Origin: Pseudomonas izuensis
GTDB taxonomy: Bacteria; Pseudomonadota; Gammaproteobacteria; Pseudomonadales; Pseudomonadaceae
Direction of reading: 5' to 3'
Assembly: GCF_009861505.1 (NCBI RefSeq)
Contig: NZ_WTFT01000017.1
Location: forward strand, 1 to 64,000
Length of the DNA stretch: 64,000 bases
Shown here: in pieces, positions 1 through 8,079 of the stretch
How the letters are laid out: the number at the start of each line of letters is the position of its first letter
Numbering within the stretch: position 1 is the stretch's first letter
Made by a program: the position numbers and the translations under genes
The notes under the pieces: model-generated
What the model was told of the DNA's origin: nothing
Seen by the model: the letters and a program-made list of their open reading frames with translations, nothing else
The model's database searches: none

Positions 1-60
1 CCCCGCCCCCCACCACCGCAAAACCCCCACCAAACCCCCCCCCACCCCCCACCCACCCCC
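1..60. other. C-rich low-complexity contig edge, probable sequencing artefact
   Basis: The first 60 bases are almost entirely C with scattered A and G. The RHS frame stays open across them only because CCN and ACN codons are never stops, giving a Pro/Thr string where RHS proteins normally have the YHTDHLGTP motif. True RHS sequence resumes at the HLGTP codons at base 63. Poly-C read left to right is poly-G on the other strand, which is typical of low-signal read ends in two-colour sequencing. I infer that the true sequence starts near base 60. Confidence 0.7.
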
Positions 61-908
61 CCCACCTCGGCACCCCGCAGGAACTCACCGACTACGGCGG
101 CGACATCGTCTGGTCGGCCCGCTACACGGCCTACGGCAAACTGCGCCAGCTCCACCACGGCGGTGGCGAACAGCTCGAGCAACCGCTGCGCTTTCAGGGC
201 CAGTACTGCGACGCGGAAAGCGGGCTGCACTACAACCGGCATCGTTATTACCAGCCGGACAGCGGACGGTATTTGACACCGGATCCGCTGAAGCTGGCAG
301 GTGGGTTGAATGCCTATCGCTATGTGCCGAACCCGACCGGATGGGTGGATCCGTTGGGGTTGAGTGGGAATTGTCCGGGGGCGAATAAGGCAGGTTGCTT
401 GGTGCCGGATGGTGTAGATGGGGCTAAGGTTGATGGTGGGGAACCAACTCTACCCAATGTAAGTCCCGAGCAAATTGCAAAGAAAGAGATTCATAGACTG
501 AATGACAGTCAGGGTATGCATATGGTTGGGAAACATGGCCCGGAGGTTCCTGATGGCGCTTTCATACAAAGAGCAATTGACGGTACCGACCCAGTCACTG
601 GTAAAACTCCTAAGAGCAAGAGAGGTAATCCAAGTTCGAGATTCTATAATTATGTGCTAATGCACAAGGCCTACATGCTTGCAACGACGAGAACGGAGCA
701 TGGGCTACCACGTTTTACAGGAAAGGACAGTAATGAAAACGACATTGTTAGAATGAGACTTTCCGATGTTGGTGAGGGCTATTTTCCAAATCCTAAGTCG
801 AAGCAAACTCCAAAGCATATTAATTTGAATGGCTTTGAGATGAAATTTGATCCTGAAACTGGTATGCCCTTTACGTTGTATCCGATTAAATGGAGTGGAA
901 AAATATGA
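3..908 (+). CDS. RHS repeat protein, C-terminal end with toxin tip (partial)
   Basis: This is the 3' end of an RHS/YD-repeat polymorphic toxin whose 5' part lies outside the window. From about base 63 the frame reads the RHS core end: HLGTPQELTD, then RFQGQYCDAESGLHYNRHRY and GRYLTPDPLKLAGGLNAYRY, closing with the PxxxxDPxGLSG cleavage-type motif (about bases 330-369). RHS cores form a shell around a C-terminal toxin, usually delivered by type VI secretion. The tip of roughly 180 residues after DPLGLSG is AT-rich compared with the core, as expected for exchangeable toxin tips. I do not firmly recognise it. A HMVGKHG motif followed later by an SSRF motif loosely recalls RNase A-like CdiA toxins, but this is weak. 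The stop overlaps the next gene's start as ATGA. The first ~60 bases are unreliable. Confidence 0.85.
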   Translation, partial: PPPTTAKPPPNPPPPPTHPPHLGTPQELTDYGGDIVWSARYTAYGKLRQLHHGGGEQLEQPLRFQGQYCDAESGLHYNRHRYYQPDSGRYLTPDPLKLAGGLNAYRYVPNPTGWVDPLGLSGNCPGANKAGCLVPDGVDGAKVDGGEPTLPNVSPEQIAKKEIHRLNDSQGMHMVGKHGPEVPDGAFIQRAIDGTDPVTGKTPKSKRGNPSSRFYNYVLMHKAYMLATTRTEHGLPRFTGKDSNENDIVRMRLSDVGEGYFPNPKSKQTPKHINLNGFEMKFDPETGMPFTLYPIKWSGKI

Positions 909-1312
909 TTGATTCTGAATCTGGAAAGCCATACATCCCGACTATATCTTATTTTTTGGGGTGTTTTGATATTTATGATCGTGAAGAAACTCTAGGTGAG
1001 GAGCTAGAGAAGTTTGATCCAAATAATGTGGGTGATCGGGAGGTTCTAATTCTCAAGTATTGCCTACCTAGAAAGCGATCTTATCGACAGAGGTTTTTAC
1101 TTTACAAATGCTTGGAAAAGGCCCTTCAGGATGATGATTATGACTTTCAATCATTATTGAAGTATCACCCTGAGTCGTATTCATCATTTCCTGATGGTTG
1201 GGATGAAATGGAAAACACCAGAGCATTTTTTGAAGATATTTTTCGCTTGGCGACTGTTGTGTGGATAGACGACCTTAAAAAAGCAAGTCAGGAAGACCAA
1301 ACAAAGTGGTGA
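905..1312 (+). CDS. Candidate immunity protein for the RHS toxin tip
   Basis: This encodes 135 residues, acidic and soluble, with no signal peptide or membrane segment. The start at 905 is chosen because ATG overlaps the RHS stop codon (ATGA), the usual coupling of toxin tip and cognate immunity gene; an in-frame ATG lies 15 bases upstream inside the toxin gene. The gene is as AT-rich as the toxin tip and unlike the later housekeeping genes. I do not recognise the family. Position, size and composition make a cognate immunity protein the best reading, but binding to the toxin is inferred. Confidence 0.7.
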   Translation: MIDSESGKPYIPTISYFLGCFDIYDREETLGEELEKFDPNNVGDREVLILKYCLPRKRSYRQRFLLYKCLEKALQDDDYDFQSLLKYHPESYSSFPDGWDEMENTRAFFEDIFRLATVVWIDDLKKASQEDQTKW

Positions 1313-1340
1313 GGCTGGCACGTGCTATAGCCGGATTTTT

Positions 1341-2009
1341 ATGAATAATTTGATTGAAAGTAGATGGGGTTTTGATTTGTTGAAGGTTGTTGAAAAAGAA
1401 AGAAGTGAAGAATTGATTAGGCTGATGGATGAGGCAGGGTGCGTTTTCAAATTTGTGGTTCTTTCGCCTGATCCGCAAGATAAAGTGGACGAGTCCTACC
1501 ATCGGCAGGGCCTGGTTGTACTGCATGAAGAGTTAATGAGAAGCGCAATGCAGTGGCACGAGAATCTGATAAATGATAAAAAATACGAAAATTATCCAGA
1601 GCCGTTCATTAGTTGGGAGCTAGAAAATGCTATCGCGACTCCATTAAATGTAGATGAAATACGTAGTCTAACATTCACCGATAGAACTGATATCTTTGGA
1701 CGTTTGGCGCTATATGCTTCCTTTATAAATCCCCCGTATCGTGCGCGATTTAAAAAGGGAGTAGAGGCTGAGGACGTTTTTAATGAGTGGTGTGACGTTC
1801 TTGGGTTAAATGAGCTAGATGAGATTTCGGTACTGAATTGGGTGGAAGGATTTCATACGGGGTTGCATGTAGAAAATGATACTTCGAGTGTAGAACCATG
1901 GAGTGATTATTTTTATCCAGGTTTGGAGTGGTGGGGTGTGTGGTGTTTAACGATTTGGAATCCTAAGCGACGGACTTTAAGTGCATTGATCGCGAGTACT
2001 ACGGATTGA
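1341..2009 (+). CDS. Hypothetical protein, second AT-rich gene of the RHS module
   Basis: This encodes 222 residues and starts 28 bases after the candidate immunity gene, on the same strand and with the same AT-rich composition. The product is soluble-looking, rich in Trp and acidic residues, with a C-terminal stretch around EWWGVWCLTIWNPKRR. No signal peptide or transmembrane helix is visible. I do not recognise the family. RHS loci often keep orphan toxin tips and spare immunity genes downstream of the active pair, so a second or orphan immunity protein is the most natural guess. No upstream toxin-tip fragment is left to pair it with. The ribosome-binding site is weak. Confidence 0.6.
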   Translation: MNNLIESRWGFDLLKVVEKERSEELIRLMDEAGCVFKFVVLSPDPQDKVDESYHRQGLVVLHEELMRSAMQWHENLINDKKYENYPEPFISWELENAIATPLNVDEIRSLTFTDRTDIFGRLALYASFINPPYRARFKKGVEAEDVFNEWCDVLGLNELDEISVLNWVEGFHTGLHVENDTSSVEPWSDYFYPGLEWWGVWCLTIWNPKRRTLSALIASTTD

Positions 2010-2380
2010 TTGGATGTTGTTTGGATTCATACAATTGACTACGAAATTTCCGGGCAAAGTCCTAGGAGATTTCCTTCAAGTTCTAGCGGTTTTCATGAAC
2101 TGGTGTGATGTGATTTCCACCGATAGTCTTTGGTTGCCACTGCAAAAAAACGGTGGCAGGGCGTAGGAACCCTTGAAGACTAGAACAACGCTTTCAGCGT
2201 CGGAACCTGATTTACGGCTGGCAAAGTGCATCCGTAAGATCATTTTCGGCGGCTGTGCGCGGGCATGCTTCGGTGTGGCCGAGTGCTCTGGTCTCGGTAT
2301 TCCTACCCCGCGTATAGCTGCCACCCAAACCTGTAGGAAGGTCGGTGGGGGCGTCCATTTCGCTACCAGAGGTTTGAACA
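2010..2380 (+). promoter_or_regulatory. Leader region of the DUF6124-like gene with an internal 87-codon frame
   Basis: These 371 bases separate the RHS module from the next gene. An open frame of 87 codons (2173-2436) runs through the second half and overlaps the downstream start in another frame. It encodes a Cys-containing peptide with motifs FGGCARACFGVAECSGLG and RKVGGGVHFATRG. From memory, near-identical leader sequences occur several times per genome in fluorescent pseudomonads, upstream of DUF3077/DUF6124-type genes. I cannot decide from one copy whether it acts as RNA, as a translated leader peptide or as a duplicated promoter cassette. AGAGG nine bases before the ATG at 2381 is the likely ribosome-binding site. 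Confidence 0.4.
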
Positions 2381-2701
2381 ATGAAAAACATCCACCCCGA
2401 TCCGCCCTACGAAAAACCAATCCCCCACCCCGATAACCGCTTCATGGCGCTCACCAGCAACTGCAGTGAAATGCCCACCCTATTCGTCGACACCCACGCA
2501 CCGCTCGACGTTCTGACCGACGCTGCCAATTATCGAATTCGCGCCGTCACCCAAGTGCTGGAAAACCTGTCCATGCGCGGTTCGATCGAGTGTGAATCGT
2601 TCATTCTCAGTGATTTTGCGTTGCTGTGTGCCATTCCGTTGCGGGATGGGTGTGATGTGCTGGATGTGGTTGGGCGGCGGTTGCGGGGGCGGTCCTCGTG
2701 A
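2381..2701 (+). CDS. DUF3077/DUF6124-like small protein
   Basis: This encodes 106 residues. It has a Pro-rich start (HPDPPYEKPIPHPD), then a conserved-looking part in which a VDTHAPLDVLTDAANY segment precedes a helical stretch. This layout resembles the small DUF3077/DUF6124 proteins of Pseudomonas, which have no established function. There is no signal peptide or transmembrane segment. The start at 2381 follows an AGAGG site. The last ~15 residues are Gly/Arg-rich and run toward a REP element, so the annotated C-terminus may vary between strains. Family assignment is by overall pattern, not a diagnostic motif. Confidence 0.55.
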   Translation: MKNIHPDPPYEKPIPHPDNRFMALTSNCSEMPTLFVDTHAPLDVLTDAANYRIRAVTQVLENLSMRGSIECESFILSDFALLCAIPLRDGCDVLDVVGRRLRGRSS

Positions 2702-2732
2702 CCGGGTGATTTCCAATATTTAAGTTGATTGA

Positions 2733-2842
2733 GCGGGCGCCATCGCGGGCAAGCCTTGCTCCCACAGGGTTTGTGTCGTACATAGTTTCCGTGAACGACA
2801 CAAACCCTGTGGGAGCAAGGCTTGCCCGCGATGGCGTCCGCC
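2733..2842. repeat. REP pair (REPIN-like palindrome)
   Basis: Two inverted copies of the CGCGGGCAAGCCTTGCTCCCACAG unit flank a spacer whose arms (GGTTTGTGTCGT and its complement) are also inverted. The whole 110 bases is therefore almost one perfect palindrome. It lies between convergent genes. Confidence 0.9.
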
Positions 2843-2845
2843 CAG

Positions 2846-4636
2846 TCAACGCTGTCCCGTCAGCCAGACCGGTTCAGGCTCCGGCACCGCCAGGCTATCA
2901 ATCACATGCACGCTGTATCCCGGCATATTCTTCGCGTGGTGTTTGGCTTGTGATGCCATCTCGGCCAACTGGCTGGCATCGATATCCCCGCAGGCCTCGG
3001 GATGCAAATGGACCACGCCGATGGACAGGGACAGCAACGGGAATTCCTGGCGCACGCCCTGGCGGTTGGGGGCGATGAAGCAGCCGGCTTCCAGGTGTTC
3101 GCTGCGGTAGAAGCGTCGGCATTGGCTCTGGAAGTCGTCCAATAGCTGGTTCAAACGTTTGCCCCAGTCTTCCGGGCCGAGTACCAGCAGGAAATCGTCG
3201 CCGCCGATGTGACCGACGAAGTCGCGGGACGGGTCGACGCGGTCGTTCAGGCATTGCGCCAGGCAGAGAAGGACTTCATCGCCACGGCCGTAACCGTAGA
3301 TGTCGTTGAAGGGTTTGAAGCTGTCGATGTCGACGTAGCAGATCACCGATTCGCGTTTCTGTTGCAGCAGCCGCGTGAGACATTGCTGGATCGGTACGTT
3401 ACCCGGCAGCAGGGTCAGCGGGTTGGCGTAGCGGGCTTGCTGGATTTTCAGTTCGGTAATTAGTTTCAGCACATCGATTACCCGGCCCAGGCCCAGATAG
3501 CTGCCGTTGAGGGTGATGATGAAATCTTCTTCGATGCGTTGCCGGGCGCGGCTGGTGATCAGGCGGCTGACCTGTTGCAGCGACTGGCTCATCTCGACGG
3601 CCAGGAAATCATCGTTCATCAGGCGGCTGATGGGCTTGCGGGCGAACAGGTCGGTGGCAAACGGCTTGAGCAAGGCGTCCGAAAGCGAATGCCGATGGAC
3701 GATGCCACAAGGCTGGCCTTGTTCGTCCAGCACTGCCAGCGAATTCAGGTTGGCCTGGCGGCGGAAGGCTTCGAGGACATTGGCGGTCGGGGTATCGCGG
3801 TCCACCGCGGGCTGGTCGTTGAGCAGAGCACTCAGGTCGCTGGCTTCATCGCCCAGGGCCACGGTGGTGCTGTCCTGTCTCGGCATCAGGGTCCGGGCAT
3901 CCCGGGGTGGATGTTCCTGGGGGCGGCAGAGCAGATAGCCCTGGACCAGGTCGACGCCCATTTCGGTCAACACCGCCAGTTCTTCCGGCAACTCGATGCC
4001 TTCGGCAATCACCTGCGCCCGAGACGCCTTGGCGATCTGCAGGATTGAGCCGACGAACTCGCGCTTGAGGGCATCCTGGTGGATGCCATCGATGAAATGC
4101 CGGTCGATCTTCACGTAGTCCGGACGCAACTCGGACCACAGGCGCAGGCTCGAATAGCCCGCACCCAGATCATCCAGGGCAATGGAAAACCCCATCGCCC
4201 GATAGTGATGCAGGGCGGTTTGCAACAACTGGAAGTCGTCGATCGGCGTTTGCTCGGTGAGTTCGATCACCACCTGACTCGGCGGGATGCCGAAGTCCTG
4301 CAACAGTTGCAGGGTGCGGCCCGGCTGGTGCGCGGCTTCGAGCAGGGACTCCGGGGAAACGTTGAGGAACAGTTTGCCGGGCAGTTGCTGTTCGTTGAAA
4401 CGTCGGCAGGCGCTCTGCCGGCAGGCGATTTCCAGTTCGCTCAAGCGGCTGGCCTGGCGGGCCACGGCGAACAACGCGATGGGGGAGTGCAGCGGACTGT
4501 TGGACGGGCCACGGCTGAGGGCTTCGTAGCCAAGAATACGGCGTTCGGAGAGGCTGATGATCGGTTGGAACAAGCTGTGCAAACCGCCTTGAGTCAGGAT
4601 TGAACTCAACGCACTCAGCTGTTCGGTTGTGGTCAT
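2846..4636 (-). CDS. EAL-CBS-GGDEF cyclic-di-GMP signalling protein
   Basis: This encodes 596 residues. The order is an N-terminal EAL phosphodiesterase (about 15-245), a CBS pair (about 270-400) and a C-terminal GGDEF domain (about 405-575). There is no transmembrane segment, so it is cytoplasmic. The EAL domain keeps its expected metal and catalytic residues: E38 in EAL, N92, E125 (ELTE), D155-D156 (DDLGAG), K176 and E212 (EGIE). It is probably active in cyclic-di-GMP hydrolysis. The GGDEF signature reads GGDDF (478-482), replacing the usual Glu, so cyclase activity is uncertain and the domain may be regulatory. CBS domains usually bind adenosyl nucleotides. The gene is monocistronic, convergent with the REP at 2733 and closed off from prc by a strong terminator. 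Confidence 0.93.
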   Translation of the reverse strand: MTTTEQLSALSSILTQGGLHSLFQPIISLSERRILGYEALSRGPSNSPLHSPIALFAVARQASRLSELEIACRQSACRRFNEQQLPGKLFLNVSPESLLEAAHQPGRTLQLLQDFGIPPSQVVIELTEQTPIDDFQLLQTALHHYRAMGFSIALDDLGAGYSSLRLWSELRPDYVKIDRHFIDGIHQDALKREFVGSILQIAKASRAQVIAEGIELPEELAVLTEMGVDLVQGYLLCRPQEHPPRDARTLMPRQDSTTVALGDEASDLSALLNDQPAVDRDTPTANVLEAFRRQANLNSLAVLDEQGQPCGIVHRHSLSDALLKPFATDLFARKPISRLMNDDFLAVEMSQSLQQVSRLITSRARQRIEEDFIITLNGSYLGLGRVIDVLKLITELKIQQARYANPLTLLPGNVPIQQCLTRLLQQKRESVICYVDIDSFKPFNDIYGYGRGDEVLLCLAQCLNDRVDPSRDFVGHIGGDDFLLVLGPEDWGKRLNQLLDDFQSQCRRFYRSEHLEAGCFIAPNRQGVRQEFPLLSLSIGVVHLHPEACGDIDASQLAEMASQAKHHAKNMPGYSVHVIDSLAVPEPEPVWLTGQR

Positions 4637-4653
4637 GGCGATCTCTGGCGATA

Positions 4654-4704
4654 AAAAAAGGACTGGGCGGGCTCTTGGTAAGAGAGCACGCCCAGTCCTT
4701 TATT
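4654..4704. terminator. Bidirectional-looking rho-independent terminator
   Basis: A long stem (AAAGGACTGGGCG pairing with CGCCCAGTCCTTT) is preceded by an A run and followed by T-rich sequence. It lies between prc and the EAL gene, both on the minus strand, and most likely ends prc transcription. Confidence 0.8.
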
Positions 4705-4782
4705 TCACGACAGAATGATGACTGTTTGATGAAGCTCCGGGGAGCTTCAGCATTAAATTGCCATCATCTGGCTTGTAACCTC

Positions 4783-6864
4783 TTAGTGCTTGGCCACCGC
4801 GGTGTTGAGCTTGAGGTAGTCCAGCAGGATGCGCCCGGTCTCGCTCAGGTAGGCATCGTCTTCCGGCTTGGTCTTGTCCGGCTCGGCCGCCAGGGTGTCT
4901 TCGTCTTCTTTCTTCAGCTCTTTGAGTGGCTCTTCGCCCTTGGCCTTGCGACGGATGTTTTCCATGGCCAGTTGCTTGGCTTCGATGTCGGCGTGTTGGG
5001 CACGACGGTCGGCCTCGTTAAGGCTGACGGTTTTCTCCGTCATCAGCTTCTGCGCCAGGGCCAGTTTGTCGCGGATGAACACGAACTCCGCGTCTTTGGC
5101 CGTGCGCACGTCATGCTCGGACTTGAGCTGGGTGATGTACGGCTTGAACGGATCGAGCGCAGGCTTGATGGCCGCTTTGATGGTGTCCCACGGCATGGCT
5201 TCCGGCAGGGCGCTTTCGCCGATTTCCTTGGTGTCGATGATCGACGGGTAATCGATGTCCGGCAGTACGCCCTGGTGCTGGGTGCTCTGGCCGGAAACCC
5301 GGTAGAACTTGGCCAGGGTCAGTTTCAGTTCGCCATGGTTCAGCGGCTGAATGGTCTGCACGGTGCCTTTGCCGAAGGTCTGGCCGCCGATGATCAGTGC
5401 ACGGTGGTAGTCCTGCATGGCGCCGGCAAAAATCTCCGAAGCCGAGGCGGACAAGCGGTTCACCAGCAATGCCATCGGGCCTTTGTAGAACGCGCCCGGG
5501 TTTTCATCTTCCAGTACATCGACGCGGCCATCGGCGTTACGCACGAGCACGGTCGGCCCTTTGTCGATGAACAGGCTGGTCAGCTCGGTGGCTTCCTGCA
5601 AGGAGCCGCCGCCATTGTTGCGCAGGTCGATGACCACGCCGTCGACCTTGTCTTTCTGCAACTCGGTCAGCAACTTCTTCACGTCGCGGGTGGTGCTCTT
5701 GTAATCCGGGTCGCCGGCACGGAATGCCTTGAAGTCCAGATAGAAGGCCGGGATCTCGATGATGCCGAGCTTGTAGTCCTTGCCATCCTGCTTGAGGTTG
5801 AGCACCGACTTCTTCACGGCCTGGTCTTCAAGCTTCACCGCTTCGCGGGTGATCGGCACGATCTTGCTGGTCTGGTCGTTTGGCGCATTGCTGGCCGGGA
5901 TCACTTCCAGGCGCACCACGGTGCCTTTCGGGCCGCGGATCAGCTTGACCACTTCGTCCAGGCGCCAGCCCACCACGTCGACCATCTCTTTGTTGCCCTG
6001 GGCAACGCCGATGATCTTGTCGGCCGGAGCGACCTGCTTGGTCTTGTCCGCCGGGCCTGCCGGCACCAGGCGCACGACTTTCACCTGATCGTTATCGCTC
6101 TGCAACACGGCGCCGATGCCCTCCAGGGACAGGCTCATGTTGATGTCGAAGTTTTCCGCGTTATCCGGCGACAGGTAGTTGGTGTGCGGGTCGTAGGACA
6201 TGGCGAAGGTGTTGATGTACGCCTGGAAGATGTCTTCCGCGCGGGTCTGGTCCAGACGCACCAACTGGTTCTTGTAGCGCTTGGTCAGGGTTTCCTGGAT
6301 TTGCTTGGAATCCTTGCCGGCGATCTTCATCCGCAGGACTTCATCCTTGACGCGCTTGCGCCACAGGTCGTCGAGTTCCGCGGTGGATTTGAGCCAAGGG
6401 GCGTCCTTGCGATCGATCAGCAAGGTTTCCTTGGTGGTGAAGTCGATTTTGTCGACGCCCTTGTTCAGCTCGGCAAGGGCGAAGTCCAGACGCGCCTTGA
6501 CGCGGTCCAGGTAGCGTTTGTAGATGGTGAACCCGGCGTTGAGGTCGCCGCTTTTGAGGAAGTCGTCGAACTGGGTCTTCCACTTGTCGAATTCGGCAAT
6601 GTCGCTGGCCATGAAGTAGCTGCGCGACGGGTCGAGCAGCTTGAGGTAGCTGTCGTAGATGATCACCGAGCGCGCGTCATCGAGCGGCGGTTTGCTGTAG
6701 TGGTGGCGCTTGAGCAACTCCACGACGTTCAGACTGGCGATGACTTCGTCGCGATCGGGTTGAAGCTTGTCCCAGCTATTGGCTGCGAATGAACTGCCGG
6801 ACAGCGGCAAAAGGCCGATACCGATGAAAAGGGCGAGGGCGGTGCTGGGGAACAAACGCTTCAT
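4783..6864 (-). CDS. prc: Tail-specific (carboxy-terminal) protease Prc
   Basis: This encodes 693 residues from the start chosen at 6864, which gives a clean signal peptide (KRLFPSTALALFIGIGLL, then SSFA before ANSWDK). In-frame ATGs at 6897 and 6930 would bury the signal. It is an S41 periplasmic protease that degrades envelope proteins from their C-termini. A PDZ domain spans about 240-330, then comes the catalytic core with NNGGGS and the Ser-Lys dyad: Ser in SASASE (about 476) and Lys in FGKGTVQ (about 499). The C-terminal DUF3340-type extension contains an acidic KKEDEDT stretch. Length and layout match Pseudomonas Prc. Downstream GAAGCTCC/GGAGCTTC (4733-4750) is a second possible terminator. 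Confidence 0.95.
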   Translation of the reverse strand: MKRLFPSTALALFIGIGLLPLSGSSFAANSWDKLQPDRDEVIASLNVVELLKRHHYSKPPLDDARSVIIYDSYLKLLDPSRSYFMASDIAEFDKWKTQFDDFLKSGDLNAGFTIYKRYLDRVKARLDFALAELNKGVDKIDFTTKETLLIDRKDAPWLKSTAELDDLWRKRVKDEVLRMKIAGKDSKQIQETLTKRYKNQLVRLDQTRAEDIFQAYINTFAMSYDPHTNYLSPDNAENFDINMSLSLEGIGAVLQSDNDQVKVVRLVPAGPADKTKQVAPADKIIGVAQGNKEMVDVVGWRLDEVVKLIRGPKGTVVRLEVIPASNAPNDQTSKIVPITREAVKLEDQAVKKSVLNLKQDGKDYKLGIIEIPAFYLDFKAFRAGDPDYKSTTRDVKKLLTELQKDKVDGVVIDLRNNGGGSLQEATELTSLFIDKGPTVLVRNADGRVDVLEDENPGAFYKGPMALLVNRLSASASEIFAGAMQDYHRALIIGGQTFGKGTVQTIQPLNHGELKLTLAKFYRVSGQSTQHQGVLPDIDYPSIIDTKEIGESALPEAMPWDTIKAAIKPALDPFKPYITQLKSEHDVRTAKDAEFVFIRDKLALAQKLMTEKTVSLNEADRRAQHADIEAKQLAMENIRRKAKGEEPLKELKKEDEDTLAAEPDKTKPEDDAYLSETGRILLDYLKLNTAVAKH

Positions 6865-6948
6865 GTTGATTCGACGCGGGGACAATTGATAACGCATATT
6901 AGGCCGTCTTTGAAGTCGCCGGTTCCACAAGGGCCGGTCGCATAATGC

Positions 6949-6976
6949 AAAAAGCCCGGCGCTACCGCTTCGGGCT
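6949..6976 (-). terminator. Terminator-like hairpin upstream of prc
   Basis: AGCCCG pairs with CGGGCT and, read on the minus strand, is followed by TTTTT. It lies in the 138-base gap between divergent prc and the quinone oxidoreductase gene. It could attenuate prc or stop antisense transcription from the right. A second GCCGG/CCGGC hairpin lies at about 6919-6939. Confidence 0.5.
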
Positions 6977-7002
6977 CAGTCCAGACTCACTATGGAGGCA
7001 CT

Positions 7003-7965
7003 GTGAAAGCATTGCAAGGCGTTGACGGTCAAGTGGAGTGGGTTGAAGAGCCGAGTCCTGCTTGTGATGTAGGACAAGTTCGCATTCGCGTGGCGGCTGC
7101 GGGACTCAATCGCGCCGATTTGTTGCAGAAAGCCGGTCTTTATCCACCGCCGCCGGGGGCCAGCCAAGTGCTCGGTCTAGAGTGCTCCGGGGTGATCAGC
7201 GAGGTCGGTCCGGGCGCTTCGTGGAAGGTGGGGGATCGGGTTTGCGCCTTGCTGGCCGGGGGCGGGATGGCTGAAGAGGTGGTTGTCGACGGACGGCATG
7301 TGTTGCCGGTTCCCGACGAAATGTCGTTGGCCGAAGCCGCCGCGTTGCCGGAAGTGTATGCGACCGTCTGGTTGAATTTGTTTCAACTCGCTGCGCTCAA
7401 GCCGGGTGAGAAAGTTCTGTTGCACGCCGGCGCAAGTGGAATCGGTTCAGCGGCCATTCAGCTGTGCAAGGCGTTTGGTAACCCGTGCTGGGTCAGCGTC
7501 GGCTCCGCCGAACGCCTGGCCTACTGCGAAGCGCTCGGTGCCCAGGGCGGCGTGGTGCGCACCGACGATCTGGAGAGCCTGAGCGATCTGGGGCCGTTCG
7601 ATGTCATCCTCGATCCGGTGGGTGGCAACTATGCGGCGTTGAACCTCAAGCTGCTCGCGCAGGATGGCCGTTGGGTGTTGATCGGCCTGATGGGCGGGCG
7701 CGAGGCCAAACTGGATCTGGCCCAGGTGCTGGCCAAGCGAGTGCAGTTGCTGGGTTCGACGTTGCGCAGCCGTGATGATCAATTCAAGGCGGATCTGTTC
7801 AGCGACCTGAGCCAGCATGTCTGGCCGCTGTTTGCCGAAAAACGCCTGAGCCCGCAATTGGCCAAGGCCTTCCCGATCAAGGATGCCGAGGCGGCGTTTG
7901 CGGAGTTGGCGAGTAACAAGGTGGCAGGGAAACTGGTGCTCCTGATCGACGAAAGCCTGACCTGA
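7003..7965 (+). CDS. NAD(P)H:quinone oxidoreductase, zinc-independent MDR family
   Basis: This encodes 320 residues, the normal length for zeta-crystallin/QOR-type medium-chain reductases. The N-terminal GroES-like fold carries GLNRADLLQKAGLYPPPPGA, and the Rossmann nucleotide-binding motif HAGASGIGSAAIQL is at 141-154. The catalytic zinc ligands of alcohol dehydrogenases are absent, so it should reduce quinones or enones with NADPH rather than act as a dehydrogenase. It is cytoplasmic and monocistronic, divergent from prc, and followed by a REP pair. The natural substrate cannot be read from the sequence. Confidence 0.9.
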   Translation: MKALQGVDGQVEWVEEPSPACDVGQVRIRVAAAGLNRADLLQKAGLYPPPPGASQVLGLECSGVISEVGPGASWKVGDRVCALLAGGGMAEEVVVDGRHVLPVPDEMSLAEAAALPEVYATVWLNLFQLAALKPGEKVLLHAGASGIGSAAIQLCKAFGNPCWVSVGSAERLAYCEALGAQGGVVRTDDLESLSDLGPFDVILDPVGGNYAALNLKLLAQDGRWVLIGLMGGREAKLDLAQVLAKRVQLLGSTLRSRDDQFKADLFSDLSQHVWPLFAEKRLSPQLAKAFPIKDAEAAFAELASNKVAGKLVLLIDESLT

Positions 7966-7976
7966 CAACACAAAAC

Positions 7977-8070
7977 CCTGTGGGAGCGAGCTTGCTCGCG
8001 AAGACGATGTGTCAAACAACCCATGTGTTGAATGACAGGCCGCTTTCGCGAGCAGGCTCGCTCCCACAGG
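7977..8070. repeat. REP pair
   Basis: Inverted copies of CTGTGGGAGCGAGCTTGCTCGCGA separated by about 45 bases, between convergent genes. Confidence 0.9.
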
Positions 8071-8079
8071 GGATCTCGG

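Noticed and set aside
4600..6792. Long plus-strand open frame (730 codons) opposite prc
   Set aside because: It is antisense to a clearly recognised protease with complete motifs; long antisense frames are expected in high-GC Pseudomonas DNA. The sequence has no domain logic.
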